64,000 bases of DNA from Brevundimonas sp. (lineage in GTDB: Bacteria > Pseudomonadota > Alphaproteobacteria > Caulobacterales > Caulobacteraceae), in the NCBI GenBank assembly GCA_027531145.1, contig JAPZRF010000001.1, positions 62,001 through 126,000 of the forward strand. Direction: 5' to 3'. Position numbers and translations under genes: made by a program. Within the stretch, counting starts at the first letter, position 1. Each line of letters starts with the position of its first letter. This document shows, piece after piece, positions 47,045 through 55,926 of the stretch. The notes beneath the pieces are model-generated. The model saw only the letters and a program-made list of their open reading frames with translations. It did no database searches and had not been told where the DNA came from.

Positions 47045-48235
47045 CTACGCCGCCATTTTGCTCCGGGCGGCCTCGCAGGTGCGTTCCAGCTTGCTGATGA
47101 CCTCGCGGGCCTCGTCCAGCGTCAGGGTCAGGGGCGGCAGCAGGCGGACGCAATTGTCGCCGCCGCCGGCGACCAGAAGATGCTGGCCCTCGCGCGCCAG
47201 AGCCATGAACTCGCGGTTGTTGGGGACCAGCTTGACCCCGATCAGCAGCCCCTTGCCGCGGATATCGACGATGATCTCCGGGAAGCGCTCCTTCAGCCCG
47301 TGCAGCTGCTGCTTCAGATAGCCCGCCACCTCATTGACGTGGGCCAGGGTCTCCGGCTTCGAGATCTCGTCATAGGCGGCCAGCCCCACGGCCATGGCCA
47401 GCGGATTGCCTCCGAAGGTCGAACCGTGCACGCCGACGGTCATGCCCCTGGCCGCCTCGGCGGAGGCCAGGCAGGCACCGACCGGGAAGCCGCCCCCCAG
47501 CGCCTTGGCCACGGCCATGATGTCCGGGGCCATGCCGGCCCACTGATGGGCCCAAAGCTTGCCGGTGCGACCCATGCCGCATTGGACCTCGTCGAAGATG
47601 ATCAGCACACCGTGCCGGTCGCACAGCTCACGCAGGCTGCGCAGGCAGCTCTCGGGAATGGCCCGGGCCCCGCCCTCGCCCTGCACCGGCTCGACGATGA
47701 TCGCCGCCGTGGTCGGGTTGGCGATCGCCGCCTCCAGGGCGTCATGGTCACCGAAGGTCAGCTGGGTGTAGCCCGGCAGGCGCGGACCAAAGCCCTCGAC
47801 ATAGCCCGGGTTTCCCGCCGCATTGATGGCCGCGTAGGACCGGCCGTGGAACGCGCCGTCGAAGCCGTAGATCTCGACCCGCTCCGGCTGGCCGTTGGCG
47901 GTGTGATACTTGCGCGCCGTCTTCAGGGCGCATTCGACCGCCTCGGTGCCCGAGTTGGTGAAGAACACCACATCGGCGAAGCTGTCGGCGCACAGCCGGT
48001 CAGCCAGCTCTTCCTGACCCGGGATGCGGAAGATGTTGGACACGTGCCACAGCTTGTCGGCCTGGGCCTTGACCGCCTCGACAAGCCGCGGATGGGCGTG
48101 GCCCAGGGCGTTGGTGGCGATGCCCGCCACGCAGTCGAGATAGGCCGTGCCGTCCGTGGCGTAGAGGCGGGCCCCCTCGCCGCGCTCCACCTCCAGCGGC
48201 GCGCGATTGTAGACACCCATGATGTGACCGGACAC
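47045..48235 (-). CDS. argD: Acetylornithine transaminase
   Basis: A 396-residue class III PLP aminotransferase of arginine (and often lysine) synthesis. GTG start at 48235 is favoured by AGGAG seven bases upstream; an ATG at 48220 is the alternative. Features: MGVYNRAPLEVERGEGARL start, TNSGTEAVECALKTARKYH, IIFDEVQCGMGRTGKLWA with the PLP aspartate, and the lysine in AVAKALGGGFPVGA. It is upstream of the GxxExxY gene and argF on the same strand. Confidence 0.95.
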   Translation of the reverse strand: MSGHIMGVYNRAPLEVERGEGARLYATDGTAYLDCVAGIATNALGHAHPRLVEAVKAQADKLWHVSNIFRIPGQEELADRLCADSFADVVFFTNSGTEAVECALKTARKYHTANGQPERVEIYGFDGAFHGRSYAAINAAGNPGYVEGFGPRLPGYTQLTFGDHDALEAAIANPTTAAIIVEPVQGEGGARAIPESCLRSLRELCDRHGVLIIFDEVQCGMGRTGKLWAHQWAGMAPDIMAVAKALGGGFPVGACLASAEAARGMTVGVHGSTFGGNPLAMAVGLAAYDEISKPETLAHVNEVAGYLKQQLHGLKERFPEIIVDIRGKGLLIGVKLVPNNREFMALAREGQHLLVAGGGDNCVRLLPPLTLTLDEAREVISKLERTCEAARSKMAA

Positions 48236-48330
48236 GGCAGGCTCCTAGTGGCAGGGGCGCGCCCGGCAGGGGCGCGTCAGGAGCCTGGCGTTGTCGAGCC
48301 GCGCCCGGCCTTAGTCAACACCGCGCGGCG

Positions 48331-49248
48331 TTACTCTGCGCGCGCGATCCGCAGGGCCAGATCGGCGAGGAAGCCGCCGAAGCGATGCACCGCCTCGCCG
48401 TCGAACAGGTCGAGGTGGTCGCCGGCCGAATGGATGCGCTGGAACACCGGCGGCACGAAGCCCTCTTGCAGGCCAGGTGCCTCGCCGCCGTTGAAGGCCA
48501 GCCACATCTGGTGGGCCCCGATCGCGTCCTGGGTCCCGAGCGAGAGCACCGGCAGGCCGGCGGCCGTGAACACACGGTCGTCGCTGGGCGGATAGACCGG
48601 GAAGCCGATGCAGGTCGTCGCCCGCTCGGCGCACTGCAGCCGCAGGGCCCGCAACACGCCGGTCGACTGCGGCCCGTTGTTCTCGCCGTACATGATGGTC
48701 TCGCCGTAGGCAGCCACGTCGGCGTTGATCACCGCGGCGATGCGCGCGCGGTCGGCGACCTCCAGCCATTTGCTGGCACCGATCAGGCCCAGCTCCTCCT
48801 GGTCGGTCAGGACGAAGACGAAACGGTGCAGGAACGGTTGGCCGGCGACACCCGCCTGCAGCGCCTTCGCCGCCGTGATCATGGCCAGCACCCCGCCGGC
48901 GTTGTCGACGATGCCCTGGGAGAAGGCTCCGCCGTTCAGGGGCACGGCGTCATAGTGGGCGATCAGCACGATGTCGCGCGGCCCCGCCCCGAGGGTGACG
49001 ATGACATTGCGCCCTTCCAGCGGCCCGGTGCGGGCCGTTCCGCCTTCGAAGGCCTGCACCTCGAACGGCAGGCCCGCGGCGGTCAGCTGGGCGGTCAGCA
49101 CCTCGAAGCGGGCGGCGTTGGAGAGCTGGACCCAGGCCGCGGCGGCGGTCTCCAGCGCGGCCGGATCGCCCACGGGCGACTGCGCTGTTGCCGGCACGGC
49201 GGCCAGCAGGGCGACGGCGAGCGCGGTGCCGAACAGGGTACGGGTCAT
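48331..49248 (-). CDS. M28 family zinc peptidase, exported
   Basis: A 305-residue aminopeptidase-type enzyme with a signal peptide ending VPATAQ (about residue 23). The M28 metal ligands are recognisable in order: AHYDAV, VDNAGGVLAM, TDQEELGLIG (catalytic Glu pair), NADVAAYGE and IHSAGDHLDLF. The start follows GGAGGACCCC. It is on the same strand as argD but about 95 bp upstream with no coupling. A periplasmic role in peptide turnover is likely. Confidence 0.9.
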   Translation of the reverse strand: MTRTLFGTALAVALLAAVPATAQSPVGDPAALETAAAAWVQLSNAARFEVLTAQLTAAGLPFEVQAFEGGTARTGPLEGRNVIVTLGAGPRDIVLIAHYDAVPLNGGAFSQGIVDNAGGVLAMITAAKALQAGVAGQPFLHRFVFVLTDQEELGLIGASKWLEVADRARIAAVINADVAAYGETIMYGENNGPQSTGVLRALRLQCAERATTCIGFPVYPPSDDRVFTAAGLPVLSLGTQDAIGAHQMWLAFNGGEAPGLQEGFVPPVFQRIHSAGDHLDLFDGEAVHRFGGFLADLALRIARAE

Positions 49249-49309
49249 GGGGTCCTCCTCCGGGAGGCGCTTGTCGGGCTGACGGCGGCCTGCCGTCAAG
49301 CGGCCCCTC

Positions 49310-49495
49310 CGTCTCGAAAGCCCCGCGCCTCTCCCTTCCCCCCACAAGGGGAGAAGGGTCGGGGATGGGGGTGGCTGCGCTACGCTTGACGAAGGCGGCG
49401 CATGAGGCGGTCCCGCCGCCTGAGCCCTTCCTGACACCTTGCGGAGCCCACCCCCACCCAACCCACCCCCCTCGAGGGGGAGGGCTTGTGTTGCG
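49310..49495 (-). repeat. Dispersed intergenic repeat, family II, copy 2 (inverted)
   Basis: Read on the minus strand this has the same blocks as 45388-45545: the C/G palindrome with CTCGAG, GGGTTGGGTGGGGGTGGGC, GGCGGGACCGCCTCA, then CCACCCCCATCCCCGACCCTT and a terminal hairpin. It fills most of the 49249-49524 gap. Confidence 0.7.
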
Positions 49496-49524
49496 GCAGG
49501 GGGTCCGACGCCCCGGCCCCGCCC

Positions 49525-50346
49525 CTAGCTCTTCAGCCGCCAGCCGGTGCGGAACAGGATCCAGCATACCCCGGCCATGACGACCGTCAGCCCTAGACTG
49601 AGCGCCACCCCGACCGCGAGACTGCCCTCGGCCTGGCCGATGAAGCCGTAGCGGAAGCCGTCGATCAGATAGAACATCGGGTTGAAGTGGCTGATGGTGG
49701 CGAACGGCTCGGGCAGGTTCTCGACCAGATAGAAGGCCCCGGACAGGAAGGTCATGGGCATGACCACGAAGTTCTGCACCGCCGCGAGGTGGTCGAACTT
49801 CTCCGACCACAGGCCTGCGACCACCCCGATCAACCCCATCAGCAGCGAGGCGATGACGGCGAAATAGACGAGGGCCGCCCCGTTGGCGACGCCCAGCCGG
49901 GCGAACGGCAGGACGCACACCGCCGTCACCAGCCCGACCACCAGCCCGCGCGTGGCAGCCCCCAGCGAGAAGCCGATGGCCAGCTCCAGCGGGCTCAGGG
50001 GCGGGGTCAGGAAGTCCGTCGCCGTGCCCATGATCTTGGCCTGGATCAGGCTGGAGGAGGCGTTGGCGAAGGCGTTGTTGAGGATGGCCATCATGATCAG
50101 GCCCGGGGCTACGAACGCGGCGAAGGGCGTACCGTGCAGCGGCGGCCGCGCGCCCTGCAAGGCGACCACGAACACCATCATGTAAAGCAGGGTCGTTACC
50201 ACCGGGGCCGCGACCGTCTGGGCCCCGACCTTCCAGAAGCGCCGCACCTCGCGCAGGTACAGGGTGCGCACCCCGATCCAGTTCATGCCGGCGTAGACGC
50301 GCGGCTGCGGCGGGCCCTGGTCCTTGAGGGAGGCGAGGTCGGTCAT
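49525..50346 (-). CDS. ABC-2 type transporter permease
   Basis: A 273-residue inner-membrane permease with six hydrophobic segments, of the ABC-2/NodJ-like type: LYLREVRRFWKVGAQTVAAP at the start, then FVAPGLIMMAILNNAFANAS, MTFLSGAFYLVENLP and FNPMFYLIDGFRYGFIG, the last a family hallmark. These pair with a separate ATPase, which would normally be adjacent; none is in the window. Start ATG at 50346. Substrate unknown; drug, lipid or polysaccharide export are family possibilities. Confidence 0.88.
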   Translation of the reverse strand: MTDLASLKDQGPPQPRVYAGMNWIGVRTLYLREVRRFWKVGAQTVAAPVVTTLLYMMVFVVALQGARPPLHGTPFAAFVAPGLIMMAILNNAFANASSSLIQAKIMGTATDFLTPPLSPLELAIGFSLGAATRGLVVGLVTAVCVLPFARLGVANGAALVYFAVIASLLMGLIGVVAGLWSEKFDHLAAVQNFVVMPMTFLSGAFYLVENLPEPFATISHFNPMFYLIDGFRYGFIGQAEGSLAVGVALSLGLTVVMAGVCWILFRTGWRLKS

Positions 50347-50451
50347 GGCCGCGCAGATGCGCCCAGACGCGCGACCGCGCAAGGGCGTGCAGGGGCGTGC
50401 AGCGGCGGACGCGGCGGCCAGTCTGCTCAAAGGGTCGTCAACATCTGGTTT

Positions 50452-50461
50452 CTGTGGACAG
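50452..50461. promoter_or_regulatory. DnaA-box-like 10-mer upstream of gcrA
   Basis: CTGTGGACAG, identical to the site upstream of podJ (6354-6363), 112 bp before the gcrA ATG. DnaA activates gcrA in Caulobacter, which makes a DnaA role plausible, but the match to consensus is imperfect. Confidence 0.45.
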
Positions 50462-50550
50462 GCCCGGTGCCACATGTTGCGCCCGTTTACGTCTGGTTTA
50501 CGATTAGTTGTGGGTCAGGCGGCGCTGTCGCCCGATGACATCAATATCTT

Positions 50551-50555
50551 GAATC
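50551..50555. promoter_or_regulatory. GANTC (CcrM) site upstream of gcrA
   Basis: GAATC 19 bp before the gcrA ATG. It is a potential CcrM methylation site in the leader; it could link gcrA expression to replication-fork passage. A single short site, so tentative. Confidence 0.4.
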
Positions 50556-50573
50556 CCTGCGGCGGAGGGCGGC

Positions 50574-51089
50574 ATGTCTCAAGGATGGACCGAGGAGCGG
50601 GTCGGAGCGCTGAAGAAGCTCTGGCTTGAAGGGCAGTCGGCGAGCCAGATCGCCAAGGCGCTGGGCGGCGGCGTGACCCGCAACGCCGTGATCGGCAAGG
50701 TGCACCGCCTCGGCCTGTCGGGCCGCGCGGCCCCGTCGCAGCCGGTCCGCACCACCTTCCGCACCCCGCGCCCTCGCCCGCAGCCGACGGTCCAGCCCAG
50801 CGCCCCGCGCCGCATCGAGGCCGTGCAGCCGCGCGCGGCGGTCCCGGCGCAGCCTGCGCCGGTGATCGCGCCCGACCTGGCCGGTACCGCCACGGTACTG
50901 ACGCTCGGGGCCCACATGTGCAAGTGGCCGATCGGCGATCCGGGCTCGGACGGCTTCAGCTTCTGCGGCCGGCGCGCCGCCGAGGGCGTCTACTGCGTCG
51001 AGCACGCGCGGGTCGCCTATCAACCCCAGGCCCGCAAGGGCAAGGACGGCGGCTCCGAGTTGGCCCGCTCCCTGCGTCGCTACATCTGA
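50574..51089 (+). CDS. gcrA: Cell cycle regulator GcrA
   Basis: GcrA is the S-phase transcription factor of Caulobacterales, acting with sigma-70 at CcrM-methylated promoters. The 171-residue product has the N-terminal helix-turn-helix WTEERVGALKKLWLEGQSA, SQIAKALGGGVTRNAVIGKV and HRLGLSGRAA (to about residue 51), a basic proline-rich linker (about 52-105), and the C-terminal RNA-polymerase-binding region MCKWPIGDPG with FCGRRAAEGVYCVEHARVAY. GGCGGAGGG precedes the ATG. Upstream lie a GANTC site and a DnaA-like box. Confidence 0.96.
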   Translation: MSQGWTEERVGALKKLWLEGQSASQIAKALGGGVTRNAVIGKVHRLGLSGRAAPSQPVRTTFRTPRPRPQPTVQPSAPRRIEAVQPRAAVPAQPAPVIAPDLAGTATVLTLGAHMCKWPIGDPGSDGFSFCGRRAAEGVYCVEHARVAYQPQARKGKDGGSELARSLRRYI

Positions 51090-51237
51090 GACGGTGCTGC
51101 GCCGCGGTGTTCCGGCTGTGGCGCGCCTGTCATGAACGCCCTGTAGAGGGCCGACCGCCACGCCGCCGCGACCCCGGTCCGGCGGCGTTCGGGCGGGGCT
51201 GCGGTTCTCCGGGTTGACGCAGCCCCTGCCCCCTTCG

Positions 51238-53292
51238 TCAGAAGGTTCGCCGCACCCGCACCTGCACGAAGGTGCGCGGGTCAATCTCGCGCGTCTCGAC
51301 GAAGTCGATCCGGCGCGAGGCGCGGTTGGCATACACTTCGCGGAAGGCGACGAAGTCGTCCCACAGGTTCAGCTGGGCCCGGATCGCCCAGGCTGCGGCC
51401 GGCTTGTACTCGGCCCAGAGCTCAAGATAGTCGCGGCCGCGGAAGCCCGAGGTCTGGTCCGGATCGTACGAGGTGCTGCCCAGCAGCGGCAGCCAGGCCG
51501 CGCCCCACTGCAGCCGCCAGCGCGCGATGTCCTGCTGCACCGAGATCACCGCCTGGCTGCGGCGCAGGTTGGAGATCGGCCGCAGCGCGCCGGTGGTCGG
51601 GTCGGTCACCTCCGACTGGTTCCAGGTGTTGCGGAAGCCGACCTGGCCGCCGCTGAAGCCGATCCGGTCCAACGGCACGACGATGTTGACGTCCAGGCGA
51701 TCGAGAGTGCCGTCGCCAATGTTGCCCACCGCCGACAGACCGCCGTCCAGCGGCAGGCGGTCGATCACGTCGCGAATCTCGTCATGGCGCAGGGTCACGG
51801 CGATGATGCCGTCCCCGAGAAAGCGCCGCTCCAGCGCCAGCTCGGCGATCCAGCGTTGCTCCGGCTCAAGATCGACATTGCCGCCGAACACGGTGTCGTC
51901 CTCCAGCTCCGCCGAGGCGGCGAAGTCGTCGAAGTCCAGCTGGCCGACCTCGCGCTCCAGCCGCAGCCGCAGCTGGATGCGGGCCATCGGCGTCCAGGTC
52001 GCCAGCACCCGGGGCTTGGCGTAGTAGAGCGTCTTCTCGGCATCGGCGTCGCCGGACTGGCGGATGGTCGAGGCCTCCAGCCGCAGCCCGCCCTCCAGTG
52101 TCAGGTCCGTGCGCGGCCGCCAGGTGGCGCGGGCGAACACCTCGCCGCGGGTCTCCTCGACCTTGATCTGGTCCGACGGCAGGGGCACCGGCGCGCCGCC
52201 GACGCTGAAGGCCTGGTCGACCTCCAGCATGTTGTAGGCGACCTCGGCCCCGATCTCCACGCTGAGCCTCGGGCTGCGCTCGATCTGCAGCAGCGAGCGC
52301 AGGATGGTCTCGCCGGACTCGTCCGTGGCGGCGAAGCGTTGTTCGGGCGCGGCGACTCCGCCCGTGCGGCGGCTGCTGACCGCGACGCTCTCGGACGTGC
52401 CGAACTCGTGGATGAAGCGGGTCTCGCTGGTCAGGCCGGCGCGCAGGGGCCAAGTATAGACCGCGCCGATCTCGCCGGACTCCCCGTCCCAGTCGAAGCC
52501 GCTGAGACGCCGCACGTCGTCCCCCGTCAGCTCGCTTTCCTCGTGATAATCGTTGACGCCGAGGCGGGCGGTCAGGTCGATGCGGCCGCCCAGCATCGGA
52601 CCGGCGTAGTTGCCCCGCACCGAGGTGCCGCCGCCGTAATCGTCCTCCCGGAAGCGCTCGCGACGTAGCACCTGCCCGGCGGCGTCGCGCCGCACCGAAG
52701 TCCCGCCGCCGTTGCTGTCATCGACATCCGCCCCGTCGGACAGGGTCAGGCTCCAGCTGCGCTCGCCGTCGCGGGCGGTGAACTGGTAGCGGGCCGAGAC
52801 CATGTTGGTGCCGTCGCCCTCGAACAGATAGGGTGTCACCTCGACCACATGCTGGCGGCTGGCCTCGTTCCTGAGAATGACGTTCACCACCACGGGATAG
52901 CCTTGCATGTCGATGCCCGGGGCGCCGCCGCGGATCAGCTCGATGCGCTCGACCTGCCGGGCCAGGGTGCGGCCAAGCACCGCCGAGCCCCGGTCGGTCT
53001 TCGAGGCCGGGCGGGCACCGTTGACCAGCACATTGCCGACCGCGCCCTCGAAGCCGCGGCTGCCATCGCCGTCCTCGACCGAGAAGCCGGGGATGCGCTC
53101 GACCATGTCCAGCGCCGTGTTCGGCCGCTGGGCGGCGAAGAAGTCCGGGGTGAAGACCAGCACACCCTGGTCCGTCGCGCCGGCGGCCGGGGCCGGCGTC
53201 TGCGCCAGCACCGGACACGTCCCCGCGGACAGCAGGGCCACGGCGGCGGCAGGGGCGAACAGGACGGACCTCGCGGTCGGACGTGGCGGCAT
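51238..53292 (-). CDS. TonB-dependent outer-membrane receptor
   Basis: A 684-residue receptor with signal peptide (to about residue 30, ending PVLAQ), a plug domain (DMVERIPGFSVEDGDGSRGF, VLVNGARPASK, RIELIRGGAPGIDM at about residues 62-128) and a beta-barrel ending in the Phe-terminated strand RTFVQVRVRRTF that marks outer-membrane proteins. Substrate unknown. It is shorter than many family members, and no regulator or transporter genes flank it. Confidence 0.9.
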   Translation of the reverse strand: MPPRPTARSVLFAPAAAVALLSAGTCPVLAQTPAPAAGATDQGVLVFTPDFFAAQRPNTALDMVERIPGFSVEDGDGSRGFEGAVGNVLVNGARPASKTDRGSAVLGRTLARQVERIELIRGGAPGIDMQGYPVVVNVILRNEASRQHVVEVTPYLFEGDGTNMVSARYQFTARDGERSWSLTLSDGADVDDSNGGGTSVRRDAAGQVLRRERFREDDYGGGTSVRGNYAGPMLGGRIDLTARLGVNDYHEESELTGDDVRRLSGFDWDGESGEIGAVYTWPLRAGLTSETRFIHEFGTSESVAVSSRRTGGVAAPEQRFAATDESGETILRSLLQIERSPRLSVEIGAEVAYNMLEVDQAFSVGGAPVPLPSDQIKVEETRGEVFARATWRPRTDLTLEGGLRLEASTIRQSGDADAEKTLYYAKPRVLATWTPMARIQLRLRLEREVGQLDFDDFAASAELEDDTVFGGNVDLEPEQRWIAELALERRFLGDGIIAVTLRHDEIRDVIDRLPLDGGLSAVGNIGDGTLDRLDVNIVVPLDRIGFSGGQVGFRNTWNQSEVTDPTTGALRPISNLRRSQAVISVQQDIARWRLQWGAAWLPLLGSTSYDPDQTSGFRGRDYLELWAEYKPAAAWAIRAQLNLWDDFVAFREVYANRASRRIDFVETREIDPRTFVQVRVRRTF

Positions 53293-53542
53293 CAGGCGTC
53301 TCCCTCTCCTGGGCGGGACAGGTGACGGCCTCTTTCGCCTTTAGCCAGTTACAAGCCGGACAGGTAGATTACACCCGGGAGGAATGTCGCTTTTCCGAGC
53401 CTGCCCAACGGCTTGCCCCGGCGCAGCGGGACCGCGCGCCGGGGCGCAGGCGACGTCAGCCGCGGACGTGGCCGGCCTCCTGTCCGGCACCCGCGGCGGA
53501 GACTCCGCTTGACTCTTCCGGCCCCGTCGTCGGCATATATGG

Positions 53543-53557
53543 GAACAAAAGATGAAC
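53543..53557. promoter_or_regulatory. LexA (SOS) box upstream of imuA
   Basis: GAACAAAAGATGAAC fits the alphaproteobacterial LexA operator GAAC-N7-GAAC exactly and lies 14 bp before the imuA GTG, next to a CATATAT element that may be part of the -10. It predicts SOS control of the imuA-imuB-dnaE2 operon. Confidence 0.85.
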
Positions 53558-53570
53558 AACAGGATCCGCT

Positions 53571-54428
53571 GTGCCCGCCCCGTCCCTCGCCCCCGTCCCG
53601 GATGACCAGAGTTCCCTGGCCGCCCTGCGCGACCGGCTGGCCGCGCTCGAGCCCCGGTCGCGTCCGGTGGACGGCGGCTTCGGCCCGGCCTGGCCGGGGC
53701 TGGACCCGCGGCTGGGGCAGTTGCGGCGCGACGCCTTGCACGAGGTGCGGGCCGCCGAGCCGCGCCATGCGGTGGCGGCGGCGGGCTTCGGCCTGGGACT
53801 GGCCTGTCTGGCGCGGGGAGGCGACCCCGACCCACTGGTCTGGGTGCTGGAGACCCGCGCCGAGGCCGAGATCGGAGCCCTGTACGGCCCGGGCCTGCAG
53901 GCCTGGGGGCTGGACCCGGCCGCGGTGCTGCTGGTGCGGGCGGCCCGGCCCGAGGCCCTGCTCGCCGCCGGGGAGGAGGCCCTGCGCAGCGGCGCAGCCG
54001 GGGCGGTGCTGATGACCGCCTGGGGCGACGGCCGGGCCTTCAGCCTGACCGCCAGCCGGCGGCTGGCGCTGGCGGCGGAGGCCGGTGGCCGCGCCGGGCT
54101 GCTGGTCCGGGCCGGCCTGCCGGCGGGGGCCCCGGACGGGACCAGCGCCGCCGAGACCCGCTGGCACCTCCGGCCGGCACCCTCGACCGCCCCGCCGCCG
54201 CCGGGCCCGCCGCCGCTGGGTCTGGCCGCCCGGGCCCCCGGCCGCCCCGCCTTCCGGGCAGCCCTGTTTCGCAGCCGTGCCGGGATCGCCCCGGCGGAGT
54301 GGATCATGGAGTGGGATCGTGCCGCGCGCGCCTTCGTCGCCCCGACGCCATCTGGCGGTCTGGTTTCCGTTCCTGCCGACCGACCGGCGGGCGCGGCGCA
54401 GCGTCGCCCCGGCCGGCGCGCCGCCTGA
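53571..54428 (+). CDS. imuA: ImuA, SOS mutasome accessory protein
   Basis: A RecA/SulA-related protein required with ImuB and DnaE2 for damage-induced mutagenesis. The 285-residue product starts at a GTG (AGGA upstream). Blocks such as PRHAVAAAGFGLGLACLARG, VWVLETRAEAEIGALYGPGL and GAVLMTAWGDGRAFSLTASR fit ImuA of Caulobacterales; no intact Walker A is evident. The C-terminal proline-rich and Arg-rich part, from about residue 250, overlaps the imuB start by 110 nt. Confidence comes mainly from operon context. Confidence 0.9.
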   Translation: MPAPSLAPVPDDQSSLAALRDRLAALEPRSRPVDGGFGPAWPGLDPRLGQLRRDALHEVRAAEPRHAVAAAGFGLGLACLARGGDPDPLVWVLETRAEAEIGALYGPGLQAWGLDPAAVLLVRAARPEALLAAGEEALRSGAAGAVLMTAWGDGRAFSLTASRRLALAAEAGGRAGLLVRAGLPAGAPDGTSAAETRWHLRPAPSTAPPPPGPPPLGLAARAPGRPAFRAALFRSRAGIAPAEWIMEWDRAARAFVAPTPSGGLVSVPADRPAGAAQRRPGRRAA

Positions 54429-55926
54429 AGCCGGATCTGCAGCCCCCCCCGAGGCCCTCGTCCAGCGGGTCGGCGGGGCCGTGCGGCTGGCGGCGGTGAC
54501 CGCGGAGACCCTGGCCCTCGGCCTGACCCCGGGCCTGACCCTGGCCGACGCCCGCGCCCGGTCGCCGGGGCTGCGCGTGGCCGATCACGACCCCCGGGGT
54601 GACGCCCTCGAACTGGGGCAGATCCTCGCCGACTTCGGCCGCTTCAGCCCGATGGTCGCCCTAGACCCGCCGCACGGTCTGGTGCTGGACGTGACCGGCT
54701 GCGCCCATCTGTTCGGGGGCGAGGCGGGGCTGGTCGCCGCCGTGACCGCCCGGGCTGCGCACTGGCGGCTGACCACCCGCACGGCCCTGGCCCGCACGCC
54801 CGAGACCGCCCGCGCCCTGGCCCGCTTCGGCCCCGGCGGCATCGTCGCGCCGGGCGGGGACGCCGCCGCCGTGGCCGGCCTGCCGACCGCGGCGCTGGAG
54901 CTGGACCCGCGCGACCTGCAGGCCCTGCGCCGGGCCGGGCTGCGCACCGTCGGCGACGTCGACCGGCGGCCGCGCGCCGCTCTCGCCGCCCGCTTCGGGG
55001 CGCGCCTGCCGGACCGGCTGGACCGGCTGACGGGCCGGATCGATGTGCGCATCACCCCGCACCGGCCGCCGCCGCCGGTGCGCGCCGACCGGGTGCTGGC
55101 CGAGCCGATCACCGGCGAGGACCAGGTGCTGGCGGTGCTGGCCGATCTGCTGGGCGAGGCGACCGGCGCCCTGGAGGCGCGCGGCGAGGGGACCCGGCGG
55201 CTGGTGCTGACTCTCTACCGGGTCGACGGCCAGGCCCGCGCCCTGGCCGTGACCACCGCCCGACCGGGGCGCGACCCCGGGGCCCTGCTGCGCCTGTTCC
55301 GCGAGCGGCTGGCGGCCCTGGCGGTACCGCTGGAGGCCGGCTTCGGTTTCGAGCAGCTGAGCCTGGCGGCCGAGGCGACCGCACCGCTGGCCCCGACCCA
55401 GACCGAGACCCGCACCGGCCTGGAGCCGCCGGGCGCGGACCCCGCGGCCCTGGCGGCGCTGGTCGACCGGCTGAGCGCCCGGCTCGGGCCCGGGGCGGTG
55501 CTGCGGCTGGAGCCGGTCGCCTCGCACCTGCCCGAGCGGGCAGTGCGGCTGCGCCCGGCGCTGGTGACGGGCGGGGGGCCGGCCGCCGACCTCGCCCCCG
55601 ACGATGACGACGCCCCGGACGACGCCCCTGGGGACCCGCCCGGCCGGCCGCTGCAGCTGTTCGATCCGCCCCAGCCGGTCGAGGCCACGGCCCTGGCCCC
55701 GGACAGCCCGCCGGCGGCCTTCCGCTGGCGACGCGTCACCCATCGGGTGGTGCGGGCCGAGGGGCCGGAGCGGATCGCCGCGGAGTGGTGGCGCACGCCG
55801 CGGGCGCGGCCGCGCGACTACTACCGCGTCGAGGACGAGGAGGGCCGCCGCTTCTGGCTGTTCCGGGCCGGGGCCTATGGCGAGACACCGCCGCCCCGCT
55901 GGTATGTGCACGGCCTGTTCGCATGA
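54319..55926 (+). CDS. imuB: ImuB, catalytically inactive Y-family polymerase-like protein
   Basis: ImuB links the DnaE2 polymerase to the beta clamp. I place the start at the GTG at 54319 (GGAG upstream), giving 535 residues opening PRAPSSPRRHLAVWFPFLPT. The N-terminal region aligns to Y-family polymerases, but the catalytic positions differ: AVWFP stands where active enzymes have VDMD, and PPHGLVLDVTG where SIDExFLDVTG is expected. A clamp-binding-like QLFDPP is at about 446-451. The C-terminal YYRVEDEEGRRFWLFRAGAY is an ImuB hallmark. Its stop overlaps the dnaE2 start as ATGA. Confidence 0.92.
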   Translation: MPRAPSSPRRHLAVWFPFLPTDRRARRSVAPAGAPPEAGSAAPPEALVQRVGGAVRLAAVTAETLALGLTPGLTLADARARSPGLRVADHDPRGDALELGQILADFGRFSPMVALDPPHGLVLDVTGCAHLFGGEAGLVAAVTARAAHWRLTTRTALARTPETARALARFGPGGIVAPGGDAAAVAGLPTAALELDPRDLQALRRAGLRTVGDVDRRPRAALAARFGARLPDRLDRLTGRIDVRITPHRPPPPVRADRVLAEPITGEDQVLAVLADLLGEATGALEARGEGTRRLVLTLYRVDGQARALAVTTARPGRDPGALLRLFRERLAALAVPLEAGFGFEQLSLAAEATAPLAPTQTETRTGLEPPGADPAALAALVDRLSARLGPGAVLRLEPVASHLPERAVRLRPALVTGGGPAADLAPDDDDAPDDAPGDPPGRPLQLFDPPQPVEATALAPDSPPAAFRWRRVTHRVVRAEGPERIAAEWWRTPRARPRDYYRVEDEEGRRFWLFRAGAYGETPPPRWYVHGLFA

